This document shows positions 17,931 to 25,842 of a stretch of DNA of 64,000 nucleotides, one piece after another (within the stretch, counting starts at the first letter, position 1; each line of letters begins with the position of its first letter). The notes under the pieces were generated by a model. That model saw nothing but the letters and a program-made list of their open reading frames with translations, was not told where the DNA came from and did no database searches. The position numbers were made by a program, and so were the translations under genes. This DNA comes from Myxococcales bacterium (GTDB lineage Bacteria > Myxococcota_A > Polyangia > Nannocystales > Nannocystaceae), in the NCBI GenBank assembly GCA_020633335.1, contig JACKDU010000017.1, forward strand, positions 29,713-93,712. Direction: 5' to 3'.

Positions 17931-19046
17931 TCAGGGCGCGACACAGACCTCGGCCAGCTCGGGCGCGCAGATCCCCGGGTCACCGAAGCAGACGAGGTCC
18001 GCGCTGCACATGAAGAAGAGGCAGGGCTCACCCTCGCCCGGGAGCGCGACGCACTCCCCGGTCTCGAAGTCGCACCAGAGGTCGTCGGCGCAGGCGTCGA
18101 AGCAGGGCTCGCCGAGGCCGGGGAGGGGACCGCAGAGCTCGACGTTGAGGTCGCAGGCCAGCCCCTCCGCGCACTGGCCGGCGACGCAGGGCTCGCCGTC
18201 GCCGCCCGGCGGCGCGCAGAGCTGGTCGAGGTCGCAGAAGAGGCCGACCGCGCATTCGATCTGCGCGCAGCTCTCTCCGGCGCCCGCAGGTTCGGCGCAG
18301 AGACCCGCGCCGAGCTCACACGCGAGCCCCTCCTGGCAGGGGACGAATTCGCAGGGCTCGCCGAGGCCGGCTGGCGGCCGGCAGAGCGCGCCCCCCTCCA
18401 GGACACAGGTGAGGCCCTCCTCGCAGAGGAGGAGGCCGCCGGCGCAGGGCTCTCCATCCTTGCCCGGAGCGACGCAGGCCATGTCCCAGATGTCGCAGAC
18501 GAGGCCGTCGGCGCAGCGGGCGAATTCGCAGCTCTCGCCGACCCCGGCGCCCGCGCAGGGGTCGATGCAGGTCGGCGCGAGATCGCCGACGCAGCGGAGC
18601 CCCTGCGCGCAGTCGCTGATGCCGTCGCCATAGGGGGTGCAGGCGTCGCCGAGGGCCCCGGTCCCGTACCCGTGCTGGCAATACGAGCAGGCCGCGGGAT
18701 CGAGCCCCTCGTAGTATTCGTCGAAGGTCTGGCAGGCGTAGGTGGCGAAGGGGCGGGTCGCCTTGTAGCAGGCGAGATCGGACTCGAGGCCGGCCGCGGC
18801 CGCGCTGCCGTGGATCCCGGCCCACTCGACCGCCAGGATCTCGGCGCAGATCGCCGCGTCGGTGTAGCCGACGTCGCACTCGCAGGAGAAGAGGCCCTCG
18901 CACTCCGATTCGAACTCGGCGACGAGGAGCTCCTCGCCGGCCGTGTCGCCGGTGCCGCTGGTGGCTCCGTCGTCGCCGGCGCAGGCGGCCGCGAGGAGGA
19001 GCGTGAGGAGGGCCTTGGGTCCTGGCCTGGCGATCGATGTCATCAT
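17931..19046 (-). CDS. Cys-rich lipoprotein, tandem paralog 2 of 3
   Basis: 371 aa from the ATG at 19046 (a second ATG follows directly at 19043). Signal ending LLLAAAC, then a short GATSGTGDTAGE stretch. The N-terminal domain (FESECEGLFSCECDVGYTDAAICAEILAVEWAGI; LACYKATRPFATYAC; CSYCQHGYG) and the ordered Cys modules align end to end with paralog 1, including CAPEL/CAPPL and VCVAP at the C-terminus, so this is a tandem duplication. It is presumably lipid-anchored and disulfide-rich at the surface. Its own upstream region carries the shared 33-bp element and TATCGT. Confidence 0.82.
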   Translation of the reverse strand: MMTSIARPGPKALLTLLLAAACAGDDGATSGTGDTAGEELLVAEFESECEGLFSCECDVGYTDAAICAEILAVEWAGIHGSAAAAGLESDLACYKATRPFATYACQTFDEYYEGLDPAACSYCQHGYGTGALGDACTPYGDGISDCAQGLRCVGDLAPTCIDPCAGAGVGESCEFARCADGLVCDIWDMACVAPGKDGEPCAGGLLLCEEGLTCVLEGGALCRPPAGLGEPCEFVPCQEGLACELGAGLCAEPAGAGESCAQIECAVGLFCDLDQLCAPPGGDGEPCVAGQCAEGLACDLNVELCGPLPGLGEPCFDACADDLWCDFETGECVALPGEGEPCLFFMCSADLVCFGDPGICAPELAEVCVAP

Positions 19047-19052
19047 GCTCCG

Positions 19053-19058
19053 ACGATA
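19053..19058 (-). promoter_or_regulatory. -10-like TATCGT of Cys-rich paralog 2
   Basis: Ends 6 nt before the ATG at 19046 and 9 nt before the ATG at 19043; the latter spacing equals that at paralog 1. Confidence 0.45.
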
Positions 19059-19079
19059 GCGGGGGCTTGCCCGGGCGTT

Positions 19080-19112
19080 GCACGCAAGAACGTGCGCCGC
19101 ATGAAGTGCGCA
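19080..19112 (-). promoter_or_regulatory. Shared 33-bp upstream element, copy 2
   Basis: Minus strand TGCGCACTTCATGC, spacer, TTCTTGCGTGC; one change in the inverted repeat (ATGC for GTGC) relative to copy 1. Confidence 0.6.
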
Positions 19113-19209
19113 CAATGTCCAATCGGACACCTGAGGACGCGCGCGAGGGGACGCGGCCGCGCCCGGCGGCCGTCGTCCCCAGGATCCTGCGCGGCTCCGC
19201 GGCCGACGC

Positions 19210-20268
19210 TCAGCCGAGGTCGACGCAGACCAGCGCCGGCTCGGGGCCGCAGGTCTCGGTCTCGAATGCGCAGACGAGATCGGCTGCGCACATTCCGACC
19301 GGGCAGGGCTCGCCGTCGCCCGGGAGGGCCATGCAGGTCTCGGGGTCCGGGGGCTCGCCCCAGCAGAAGAGGCCCTCCTGGCAATTGCCGAAGCAGGGCT
19401 CGCCGAGCCCCGGTAGGGGGCCGCAGAGGAGGGTCTGGAGGTCGCAGGCGAGGCCAGGGGCGCAGGGGCGCATGTCGCAGGACTCGCCGGCCGCGGCCGG
19501 CTCCCCGCAGAGGCGATCGGGCCCCTCCGGGCAGTAGAGCCCGACCTCGCAGTCGACCATCGAGCAGTCCTCGCCGAGGCCGGCGCGCTTGATGCAGATC
19601 GAGTCGTCGTAGTGGCAGGCGAGGCCCTCCTGGCACTCGGGCCCCCCCTCGCTCGCCACGCAGGGCTCGCCCTCGGCCCCGGGGGCCAGGCAGATCTCGA
19701 GGAAGTGATCGCAGAAGAGCCCCTCGTCGCAGCCCTGCCACACGCAGGGCTCGCCGGCCCCGGCGCCCGCGCAGGGGTCGAGGCAGGCGGCGTCCTTCAG
19801 CGGCGGGCAGAGGAGGCCCTGCGCGCAGTCGCTGAGGCCCTCGTCGTAGGCCTTGCAGGGCTCGCCGACGCCCTTCTCGCCGTGGCCGTGCTGGCAATAG
19901 GTGCACGCCTCGGAGTCGCTGGCCGCGGCGGCCTCGCTCGCGCTCGCGCAGCCGAGGGTCGCGTAGGGGCGCGTCGCCTTGTAGCAGGCGAGATCGGGGG
20001 TGAGCCCGGCTGCGACGGCGCTGGCCTCGATCCCCGCCCATTCGACGGCGAAGACCCCCGCGCAGGCCGCGGGATCGGCGAAGCCGACGTATTCGCAGCC
20101 GCACGAGAAGAGCATCGCGCACTCGTCCTCGAATTCGGCGACCAGGAGCTCGCCGGCGCTCTCGCCGGCGCTCTCGCCGACGTCATCGCCGCCGACGCAG
20201 GCGAACGCGAGGATTGAGGGCACCACGGCGAGGGCGCGGAGTCGATGCATGAGGCGCGGGCGATCCAT
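19210..20268 (-). CDS. Cys-rich lipoprotein, tandem paralog 3 of 3
   Basis: 352 aa from the ATG at 20268; another ATG at 20250 would also give a signal. Signal ending ILAFAC, then GESAGESAGE. It has the same N-terminal domain (FEDECAMLFSCGCEYVGFADPAACAGVFAVEWAGI; LACYKATRPYATLGC; CTYCQHGHG) and Cys modules, but is the most diverged of the three: one module is altered (QGCDEGLFCDHFLEIC) and the C-terminus is PALVCVDLG. The three genes are separated by intergenic gaps with individual promoters, so they can be expressed separately. Function is unknown. Confidence 0.82.
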   Translation of the reverse strand: MDRPRLMHRLRALAVVPSILAFACVGGDDVGESAGESAGELLVAEFEDECAMLFSCGCEYVGFADPAACAGVFAVEWAGIEASAVAAGLTPDLACYKATRPYATLGCASASEAAAASDSEACTYCQHGHGEKGVGEPCKAYDEGLSDCAQGLLCPPLKDAACLDPCAGAGAGEPCVWQGCDEGLFCDHFLEICLAPGAEGEPCVASEGGPECQEGLACHYDDSICIKRAGLGEDCSMVDCEVGLYCPEGPDRLCGEPAAAGESCDMRPCAPGLACDLQTLLCGPLPGLGEPCFGNCQEGLFCWGEPPDPETCMALPGDGEPCPVGMCAADLVCAFETETCGPEPALVCVDLG

Positions 20269-20275
20269 GCTCTCC

Positions 20276-20281
20276 ACGCTA
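20276..20281 (-). promoter_or_regulatory. -10-like TAGCGT of Cys-rich paralog 3
   Basis: Minus-strand TAGCGT ends 7 nt before the ATG at 20268. Confidence 0.45.
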
Positions 20282-20301
20282 TCGCCTGGGCGCTGGAGTG
20301 G

Positions 20302-20334
20302 ACGCGCAAGAAGCGACCGGTGCACGAAGTGCGC
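20302..20334 (-). promoter_or_regulatory. Shared 33-bp upstream element, copy 3
   Basis: Minus strand GCGCACTTCGTGC, spacer, TTCTTGCGCGT; spacer sequence differs from copies 1 and 2 but the two conserved blocks and total length are kept. Confidence 0.58.
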
Positions 20335-20469
20335 GTCGCCCCGCGCTGGCGATCCAAAATAGGGGGAGTCTGATCCCGCGCGGGATCGCCCCGGTCATCG
20401 CATTAAATGCGTGGACATCCTCGCGCGGCGGGGCGAATGCACCGAGTGCGCCCGCTCCCGGGCGCTCGC

Positions 20470-22317
20470 TCAGGCCTCGCCGGCGAGCGTGGCCTCGTCG
20501 AGGCGGTCGACGCCGAGGGCCGCCTGGCGGGCGACCAGGCGGGCGTAGGTCCCCCCGCGGGCGAGGAGCTCGTCGTGCCTGCCGCTCTCGACGATCCGCC
20601 CGTGATCGAGGACGACGATCCGATCGGCGCCCTGGATCGTGCTCAGGCGGTGGGCGATCACCACGGTCGTCCGCCCGGCCTGGAGCTTCTCGAGCGCCTC
20701 CTGGACCAGGTGCTCGCTCTCGGCGTCGAGGGCCGAGGTGGCCTCGTCGAGGAGGAGGATCTTGGGGTCGCGGAGGATCGCTCGGGCGATCGAGATCCGC
20801 TGGCGCTGGCCGCCCGAGAGCTTGACCCCGCGCTCGCCGACGAGGGTGTCGTAGCCCTCGGGGAACTCGCGGATGAAGCCGTCGGCGTTGGCCGCCCGCG
20901 CGGCGTCCTCGATCTCGGCGTCGGTCGCCTCGAGGCGGCCGTAGCGGATGTTCTCGCGGATCGAGCCCGAGAAGAGCACCGGGTCCTGGCTGACCAGCGC
21001 CATCGCCCCCCGGAGGTCGTCGAGGCGGAGGTCGCGGAGGTCGTGGCCGTCGATCGTGATCGCGCCGTTGCTCGGGTCCCAGAAGCGGAGGAGGAGGCGG
21101 CCGAGGGTGGTCTTGCCGGAGCCGCTGGGGCCGACCAGGGCGCAGACCTCACCGGCGCGGATCGAGAGGTCGATGCCGGCGAGGACCGGGACGTCGCGGT
21201 CGCCGTAGGCGAAGGAGACCCCGCGGAAGGTGATGTTGCCGCGGAGCTCGGTGAGCTCCTCCGGGCGCTCGGGGTCGGCGACGTCGCGCGGCTGATCGAG
21301 GATCTCGAAGATCCGCGCGGTCGCGCCGAGGGTCGACTGGAGGCCGCTGAAGAGCTCGGAGAGCGAGCCGACCGCGCCGGCGACCATCATCGTGTAGAGG
21401 AGGAAGGAGATCAGATCGCCGGGCTCGATCTCGTGGCGGACGACCATGTTGCCGCCGAGCCAGAAGATCCCGGCGATCGCCGAGAAGGCGACGAAGGAGG
21501 CGACCGCCGCGAACCACGAGCGGGCGAGCGCGCGGCGGACGAAGAGGCTGAAGGTGTAGTCGATCGAGTGGCCGTAGCGGCCGACCTCGTAGTCCTCGCG
21601 GGTGAAGGCCTGGACGGTCTCGATCGCCGCCAGGCTCTCCTGGAGGCCGCCGGTCGCCTTGGCGAGCGCGTCCTGGGCCTCGCGGCTGAGCTTGCGGATG
21701 ATCCGGCTCCAGATCCCGGCGGCGATCACCAGCGCCGGCACCACCAGGAGCATGATCCCGGTGAGGAAGGGGTTCTGGTAGAAGAGGATCGCGATCCCGC
21801 CGATCAGCGTGAAGAGGTTGCGGAGGGCGATGCTGAGGTCCTGACCGACCGTGTTCTGGAGGCGGGTGACGTCGTCGCCGAGGCGGGAGAGGAGCTCGCC
21901 GGTGCGGGTCTGGTGGAAGAAGCGCTGCGACATCTCCGCGAGGTGGCGGAAGAGGTCGACGCGGACGTCGGCGACCACCCGCTCGCCGAGCCAGGTCATC
22001 AGGTAGTGGCGGAAGAAGACGAAGGCCGACTGCGAGACGAAGACCGCCACCAGGATCAGCGTGTTCTCGTTGATCGACGCGAGGGCGGCGCCCGCCTGAT
22101 CGGAGGTCAGGCCGGTGAAGGCGGCGTTCGAGAGCTGGCCGAAGTAGTAGGGGTAGACGAGGCCGAGCGACGAGGCCCCGAAGAGGCAGAAGAGGGCGAT
22201 CACCAGCCGCCAGCGGTAGGGGGCGGTGTAGCCGAAGAGCCGGCGCAGGCGCTCCCAGGAGCGGATGCGATCGACCGCCTCGGACGCGCTCGGGGGGGCG
22301 GCGGCGGGGTCTGCCAT
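20470..22317 (-). CDS. ABC exporter, fused permease and ATPase (MsbA/ABCB type)
   Basis: 615 aa half-transporter expected to work as a homodimer in the inner membrane. Residues ~30-330 hold six transmembrane helices of the ABC type-1 fold (first helices LVIALFCLFGASSLGLVYP and TLILVAVFVSQSAFVFF). Residues ~365-600 are the nucleotide-binding domain: Walker A GPSGSGKTT, Q-loop ALVSQDPVLFSG, signature LSGGQRQRISIARA, Walker B ILLLDEATSALD and H-loop IAHRLST, all intact. Exporters of this type flip lipids or drugs, and the closest visual match is the ABCB8/10-like group. TAGCTT lies 10 nt upstream of the start. Substrate unknown. Confidence 0.92.
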   Translation of the reverse strand: MADPAAAPPSASEAVDRIRSWERLRRLFGYTAPYRWRLVIALFCLFGASSLGLVYPYYFGQLSNAAFTGLTSDQAGAALASINENTLILVAVFVSQSAFVFFRHYLMTWLGERVVADVRVDLFRHLAEMSQRFFHQTRTGELLSRLGDDVTRLQNTVGQDLSIALRNLFTLIGGIAILFYQNPFLTGIMLLVVPALVIAAGIWSRIIRKLSREAQDALAKATGGLQESLAAIETVQAFTREDYEVGRYGHSIDYTFSLFVRRALARSWFAAVASFVAFSAIAGIFWLGGNMVVRHEIEPGDLISFLLYTMMVAGAVGSLSELFSGLQSTLGATARIFEILDQPRDVADPERPEELTELRGNITFRGVSFAYGDRDVPVLAGIDLSIRAGEVCALVGPSGSGKTTLGRLLLRFWDPSNGAITIDGHDLRDLRLDDLRGAMALVSQDPVLFSGSIRENIRYGRLEATDAEIEDAARAANADGFIREFPEGYDTLVGERGVKLSGGQRQRISIARAILRDPKILLLDEATSALDAESEHLVQEALEKLQAGRTTVVIAHRLSTIQGADRIVVLDHGRIVESGRHDELLARGGTYARLVARQAALGVDRLDEATLAGEA

Positions 22318-22488
22318 GGGCCTGGGGAAGCTAGCACGGGATGGCTACGAGGCTTGCGGGTGGCAAGGGTTGTAGCCATGGAGGAGCGCCTCACTCGTTT
22401 TTGAAAAATGCAGCAATTTCAATGGCTTGAGATTCGTTCCTGGTCTGGCACGTCCCTCGCTTGTCCATGGGCCCAAGGAGAAACCACA

Positions 22489-22635
22489 ATGTCCACGCTC
22501 GCTCTTGCCGCCCTCTTCTGTTGCATCGTCCCCGCTCTCTCGGTGGCCGTCGGCGGCGTCGTCGACGTCGCCCAGAGCCACGCCCTCAAGCGCGAGGTCC
22601 TGCGGGCCTTCGCGTCGACCTCGCGGGCGAAGTGA
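22489..22635 (+). CDS. 48-aa small membrane protein
   Basis: A strong ribosome site (AAGGAG, 9 nt before the ATG) supports translation. The peptide has one hydrophobic helix (LALAALFCCIVPALSVAVGGVV) followed by a charged tail (QSHALKREVLRAFASTSRAK). It may be a small single-pass membrane protein or a secreted peptide. An AT-rich stretch 22398-22440 upstream, unusual for this DNA, probably holds its promoter. No family was recognised. Confidence 0.6.
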   Translation: MSTLALAALFCCIVPALSVAVGGVVDVAQSHALKREVLRAFASTSRAK

Positions 22636-22887
22636 CCGAAGCTTCACGGGCGATCCTCCGCGGGCCCGAGCGCCCGGGGGGATCGCTCCCCTGACCTCCC
22701 GCGTCCGCTCTCGCGGGCGCCTTCACCCGGGCCCTGGCTGGGCCCGGCCGGCGACGTCGCCCGCGAGGGCGGCGTCGCTGCTCGATGACTCGCCGCGGTG
22801 TGCTCGTCGCGCGAGCGACGGCCTCGCGGCCGACCCCGCGACGGCTTCGCCGGCGGAACATCGCCCGATCGCGGCTGTCCCTCCGCC

Positions 22888-25353
22888 ATGCGACGGAGGA
22901 TGATCCCCGCGACGGCGCTCCTCCTGGCGGCCGCGCTCGGCGGCGAGGAGGCCCGCGCCGACAGCCTCGAGGCGGCGCGCTCGCAGCCGCTGGTCGAGGT
23001 CGCGCATTCGGTCGACGTGAAGATCGTCGACGGCGTCGCCCGCTACACCGTGCGGCGGACCTTCGCCAACGGCGGCGTGCAGGCCGACGAGGCCGCCGTG
23101 CGGATCCACCTCCCGCCCGGCGCGGCCGCGACCGGGCTGCGGATCCGCGCCCGCGATCGCTGGTACCGCGGCGATCTGATGGAGGCCGAGGAGGCCCGCG
23201 AGAAGTACCGCGAGCTGACCGGCCTCGGCGCCTGGGAGCCCAAGGATCCGGCGCTCCTGCAGTGGGTCTGGGCCGATCGCCTCCAACTCCAGGTCTTCCC
23301 GGTGCTCGCCGGCGGCGCGAACACGGTCGAGTACACCCTGACCGCGCCGCTCCACTACATCCAGGGGAAGTACGTCGTCGCCTACCCGCGGGCCGAGGCG
23401 GCGGGGCGCGGAGGCGAGGGCGACGAAGGCGGGGCCGCGATGGCGCTCCCGGTGATCCGCGTGCACCCCGGCCACGGCGACGCGGCGACGGCGATCCGGG
23501 TCGACGGCCTGCGCGCGGTCGCTGACGTGCCGGTCGTGCTCGGGCCCCCGCGGGAGGCGCCCTGGCGCGGCGACGGCGAGCCGGTGGAGGGCGCCAGCTA
23601 CGTCCACAGCCGGCTCGCCGTCGAGGGGATGGGGACGGCGCGGGCGGCCCGGGTCGAGGTGGCGATCGAGCACACCTACCGCGGCGACCTGGGGATCGAG
23701 CTCGTCACCCCGGGCGGCCGGCGGCTGCCGGTCACCCGCGGTCAGGGCGGCGAGAACGACCTCCGCGGGACCTTCGAGGTCGAGTTGCCAGCGAAGACGA
23801 CGATCGGCGGCGACTGGTACCTCTCGGTCTCGGATCACGCCGGCCTCGACGTAGGCACCCTCGAGGCCTGGTCGCTGGCCTTTGACATGCGGGCGCCGAA
23901 GGCCACGGGAGCGCCGACCTGGACCCGCCCGTCACCGGCGCTCGACACCCCGCTCTTCATCCCCGACGCGCGCTCCGACGACGACGCCGGGCTCGCGCGG
24001 ATCGAGGTCGAGGCGCCGCCGATCGACGTCGTCGCCGCCCGCCTCGGCCGCGTGGTCGCCTCGGAGGAGAGCAGCTTCTCGCGGGTCGAGATCGACGTCG
24101 CCCCGCAGCTCCGGCCGCTGCCGCGCCGGGCCTCGGTGGTCTTCGTCGTCGACGCCTCGCGCTCGCTGACGGCGGCGGAGATCCTCCGGCAGGTCGAGGT
24201 CGCCCGCGCCTATGTCGCTCACGTCGACGACGCGGCGGTCGAGATCGTCGCCTTCCGGCGGCGGGCCGAGCGGGTCTTCGGCGACTTCATCCCGGCGACG
24301 GAGCTCACCGAGGCGATCGCGTCCGGCGGCCACCGGCGCCTCCTTCCGGGCAACGGGAGCGCGATCGACGAGGGGCTGCGCCTCGCGGGCGAGCTCCTCC
24401 GCGATCGCCCGGGTCCGCGGCGGATCGTCGTCCTCTCCGACGCCCGCCTGCGATCGAGCTTCCGCGCGGAGGTCGGCGTGGCCGCGGCCAAGGTCGCGCC
24501 GGCGGGGACGATCACCCACGTCGTGATCCCGGAGGAGGGCCGAGAGGTCGCGCTGGTCCGCGACGACGCCCACGCCCTCGCGTCCCTGCCCGCGAGCCGC
24601 GGCGGCGTCCTCTACCACCTCGAGGTGCCTGGCGAGACGACGACGAAGGCGCTCAGCGCCGGGATCCTCGGCCTCGTCCGGCCGATCGCCCTCGAGAACC
24701 TGACGATCGAGGGGGCGGCCGCCGGCGTCGAGGTCCCGGGGACGCTCCGCGAGGGCGACGGCTTCCGGGCGATGGTCAAGGCCGCGAGCGCGCCGCGGCA
24801 GATCGTGATCCGCGGGATGCTCTGGGGCGAGGTCGTCCGCCGCGAGGTCCGGGCGACCCGGGCCTTCAGCGAGGCGACGGCGGCCTTCGTCTTCTCCGAG
24901 GACGAGCACCACCGGCTCAGCGAGGCCGAGATGATGCGGGTCGCGCTCTTCGGCCGCGCGGTCTCGCCAGTGACCTCCTACCTGGCGACCGAGCCCGGCG
25001 TGCGTCCCTCGCTCATCGGCCTCGAGTTGGTCGGCGTCGGTCGGGGCGGCGGCGGGAGCGGCGAGGGGCTCATCGGCCTCGGCAACACCGGGCTCCTCGG
25101 CCGCGGACATGCGCCGACCCTCGAGGCGCTGGTCGCCCCCGGGGTCGCGGCCTGCAAGGCGAAGACGAGGCCGCGCGCCGGCTGGACGCTCGAGCTCGCG
25201 GTCGAGACCACGAGCGTCGAGATCGTCGACGTGATCCCGGCGCATCCGCTCGCCGACCCGCTGGACGCCTGCGTGGTCGAGGCGGTCTGGGACACGGTCC
25301 TGACCTGGAACTTCACCGAGGAGCGCGCGCTCCGGCCCCTGCGCCTCGGCTGA
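22888..25353 (+). CDS. Exported VIT - P/Homo-B - vWA domain protein
   Basis: 821 aa. Signal peptide MRRRMIPATALLLAAALGGEEARA. Residues ~22-215 form a VIT-like domain (VKIVDGVARYTVRRTFAN, ADEAAVRIHLPPGAA, MEAEEAREKYRELT, NTVEYTLTAPLHY). Residues ~235-335 match the proprotein-convertase P domain (VEVAIEHTYRGDLGIELVTPGG, GGDWYLSVSDHAGLDVGTLEAWSL). Residues ~415-580 are a vWA domain with MIDAS VDASRSL. A Gly-rich hinge and a C-terminal domain (ACKAKTRPRAGWTLELAVE, LDACVVEAVWDTVL) resemble TonB/AgmX-like C-termini. VIT plus vWA is known; a P domain between them is unusual. Likely a periplasmic or surface adhesion or scaffold protein. The alternative start at 22900 loses four residues. Confidence 0.78.
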   Translation: MRRRMIPATALLLAAALGGEEARADSLEAARSQPLVEVAHSVDVKIVDGVARYTVRRTFANGGVQADEAAVRIHLPPGAAATGLRIRARDRWYRGDLMEAEEAREKYRELTGLGAWEPKDPALLQWVWADRLQLQVFPVLAGGANTVEYTLTAPLHYIQGKYVVAYPRAEAAGRGGEGDEGGAAMALPVIRVHPGHGDAATAIRVDGLRAVADVPVVLGPPREAPWRGDGEPVEGASYVHSRLAVEGMGTARAARVEVAIEHTYRGDLGIELVTPGGRRLPVTRGQGGENDLRGTFEVELPAKTTIGGDWYLSVSDHAGLDVGTLEAWSLAFDMRAPKATGAPTWTRPSPALDTPLFIPDARSDDDAGLARIEVEAPPIDVVAARLGRVVASEESSFSRVEIDVAPQLRPLPRRASVVFVVDASRSLTAAEILRQVEVARAYVAHVDDAAVEIVAFRRRAERVFGDFIPATELTEAIASGGHRRLLPGNGSAIDEGLRLAGELLRDRPGPRRIVVLSDARLRSSFRAEVGVAAAKVAPAGTITHVVIPEEGREVALVRDDAHALASLPASRGGVLYHLEVPGETTTKALSAGILGLVRPIALENLTIEGAAAGVEVPGTLREGDGFRAMVKAASAPRQIVIRGMLWGEVVRREVRATRAFSEATAAFVFSEDEHHRLSEAEMMRVALFGRAVSPVTSYLATEPGVRPSLIGLELVGVGRGGGGSGEGLIGLGNTGLLGRGHAPTLEALVAPGVAACKAKTRPRAGWTLELAVETTSVEIVDVIPAHPLADPLDACVVEAVWDTVLTWNFTEERALRPLRLG

Positions 25354-25357
25354 GCGC

Positions 25358-25777
25358 CTAGTACTGCGCGAGGAGGAACTTGATCATGTCGGTCGAGGTG
25401 ACGACGCCGACCAGCTCGCCGCCCTCGTCGACCACCGGCAGGCAGTGGAACATGCCGCTGGCGAGCTGCTCGGCCGCGTCGCGGATCGTCGTCGTCGGCG
25501 GCACGGTCAGGACGTCCTCGGCCATCACCTCGCGGATCGTCATGGTGTCGAGGAGGGCGTCGACGGTCCGCGGGTCCTGGGCGTAGGTGTCGCCGTAGCT
25601 CACCCGGAGGAGGTCGTTCGACGAGATCAGGCCGATGAAGCGCTTGCCGCTGACCACCGGGATGTGGTGGATCTTGTGCTCGCCAAAGAGCTTGTGGACC
25701 TCCGAGAGCTTCTGCCCCTCGTGGACGGTGAGCGGCTCCGAGGTCATCAGGTGGGTGATCTTCTCGCTGCGCTTCAT
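25358..25777 (-). CDS. Tandem CBS-domain protein
   Basis: 139 aa made only of two CBS domains: residues ~8-62 (THLMTSEPLTVHEGQKLSEVHKLFGEHKIHHIPVVSGKRFIGLISSNDLL) and ~78-136 (VMAEDVLTVPPTTTIRDAAEQLASGMFHCLPVVDEGGELVGVVTSTDMI). CBS pairs bind adenine nucleotides and usually sense energy state; freestanding ones regulate partner enzymes or channels. It converges on the VIT/vWA gene with 4 nt between. The partner is not indicated by the neighbourhood. Confidence 0.93.
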   Translation of the reverse strand: MKRSEKITHLMTSEPLTVHEGQKLSEVHKLFGEHKIHHIPVVSGKRFIGLISSNDLLRVSYGDTYAQDPRTVDALLDTMTIREVMAEDVLTVPPTTTIRDAAEQLASGMFHCLPVVDEGGELVGVVTSTDMIKFLLAQY

Positions 25778-25842
25778 ACCCCGGCGTTTGTACCCCAGGT
25801 CGCCGCCCCCTGGGCAGCGCAGGCTTGGCGTTCGCGGGTGAG

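Noticed and set aside
15966..19592. Long plus-strand open frame (>1200 codons) over the LNS2 and Cys-rich genes
   Set aside because: Antisense to genes with signal peptides and recognisable motifs; no start signal or domain of its own.
17871..20334. The 33-bp element as a sigma-54 (-24/-12) promoter
   Set aside because: The GG-to-GC spacing is 11, 11 and 9 nt in the three copies instead of 10.
22636..22887. Coding sequence between the 48-aa gene and the VIT/vWA gene
   Set aside because: Frames on both strands are Arg/Pro-rich without start signals; GC-rich inverted repeats may act in termination but no T tract is present.
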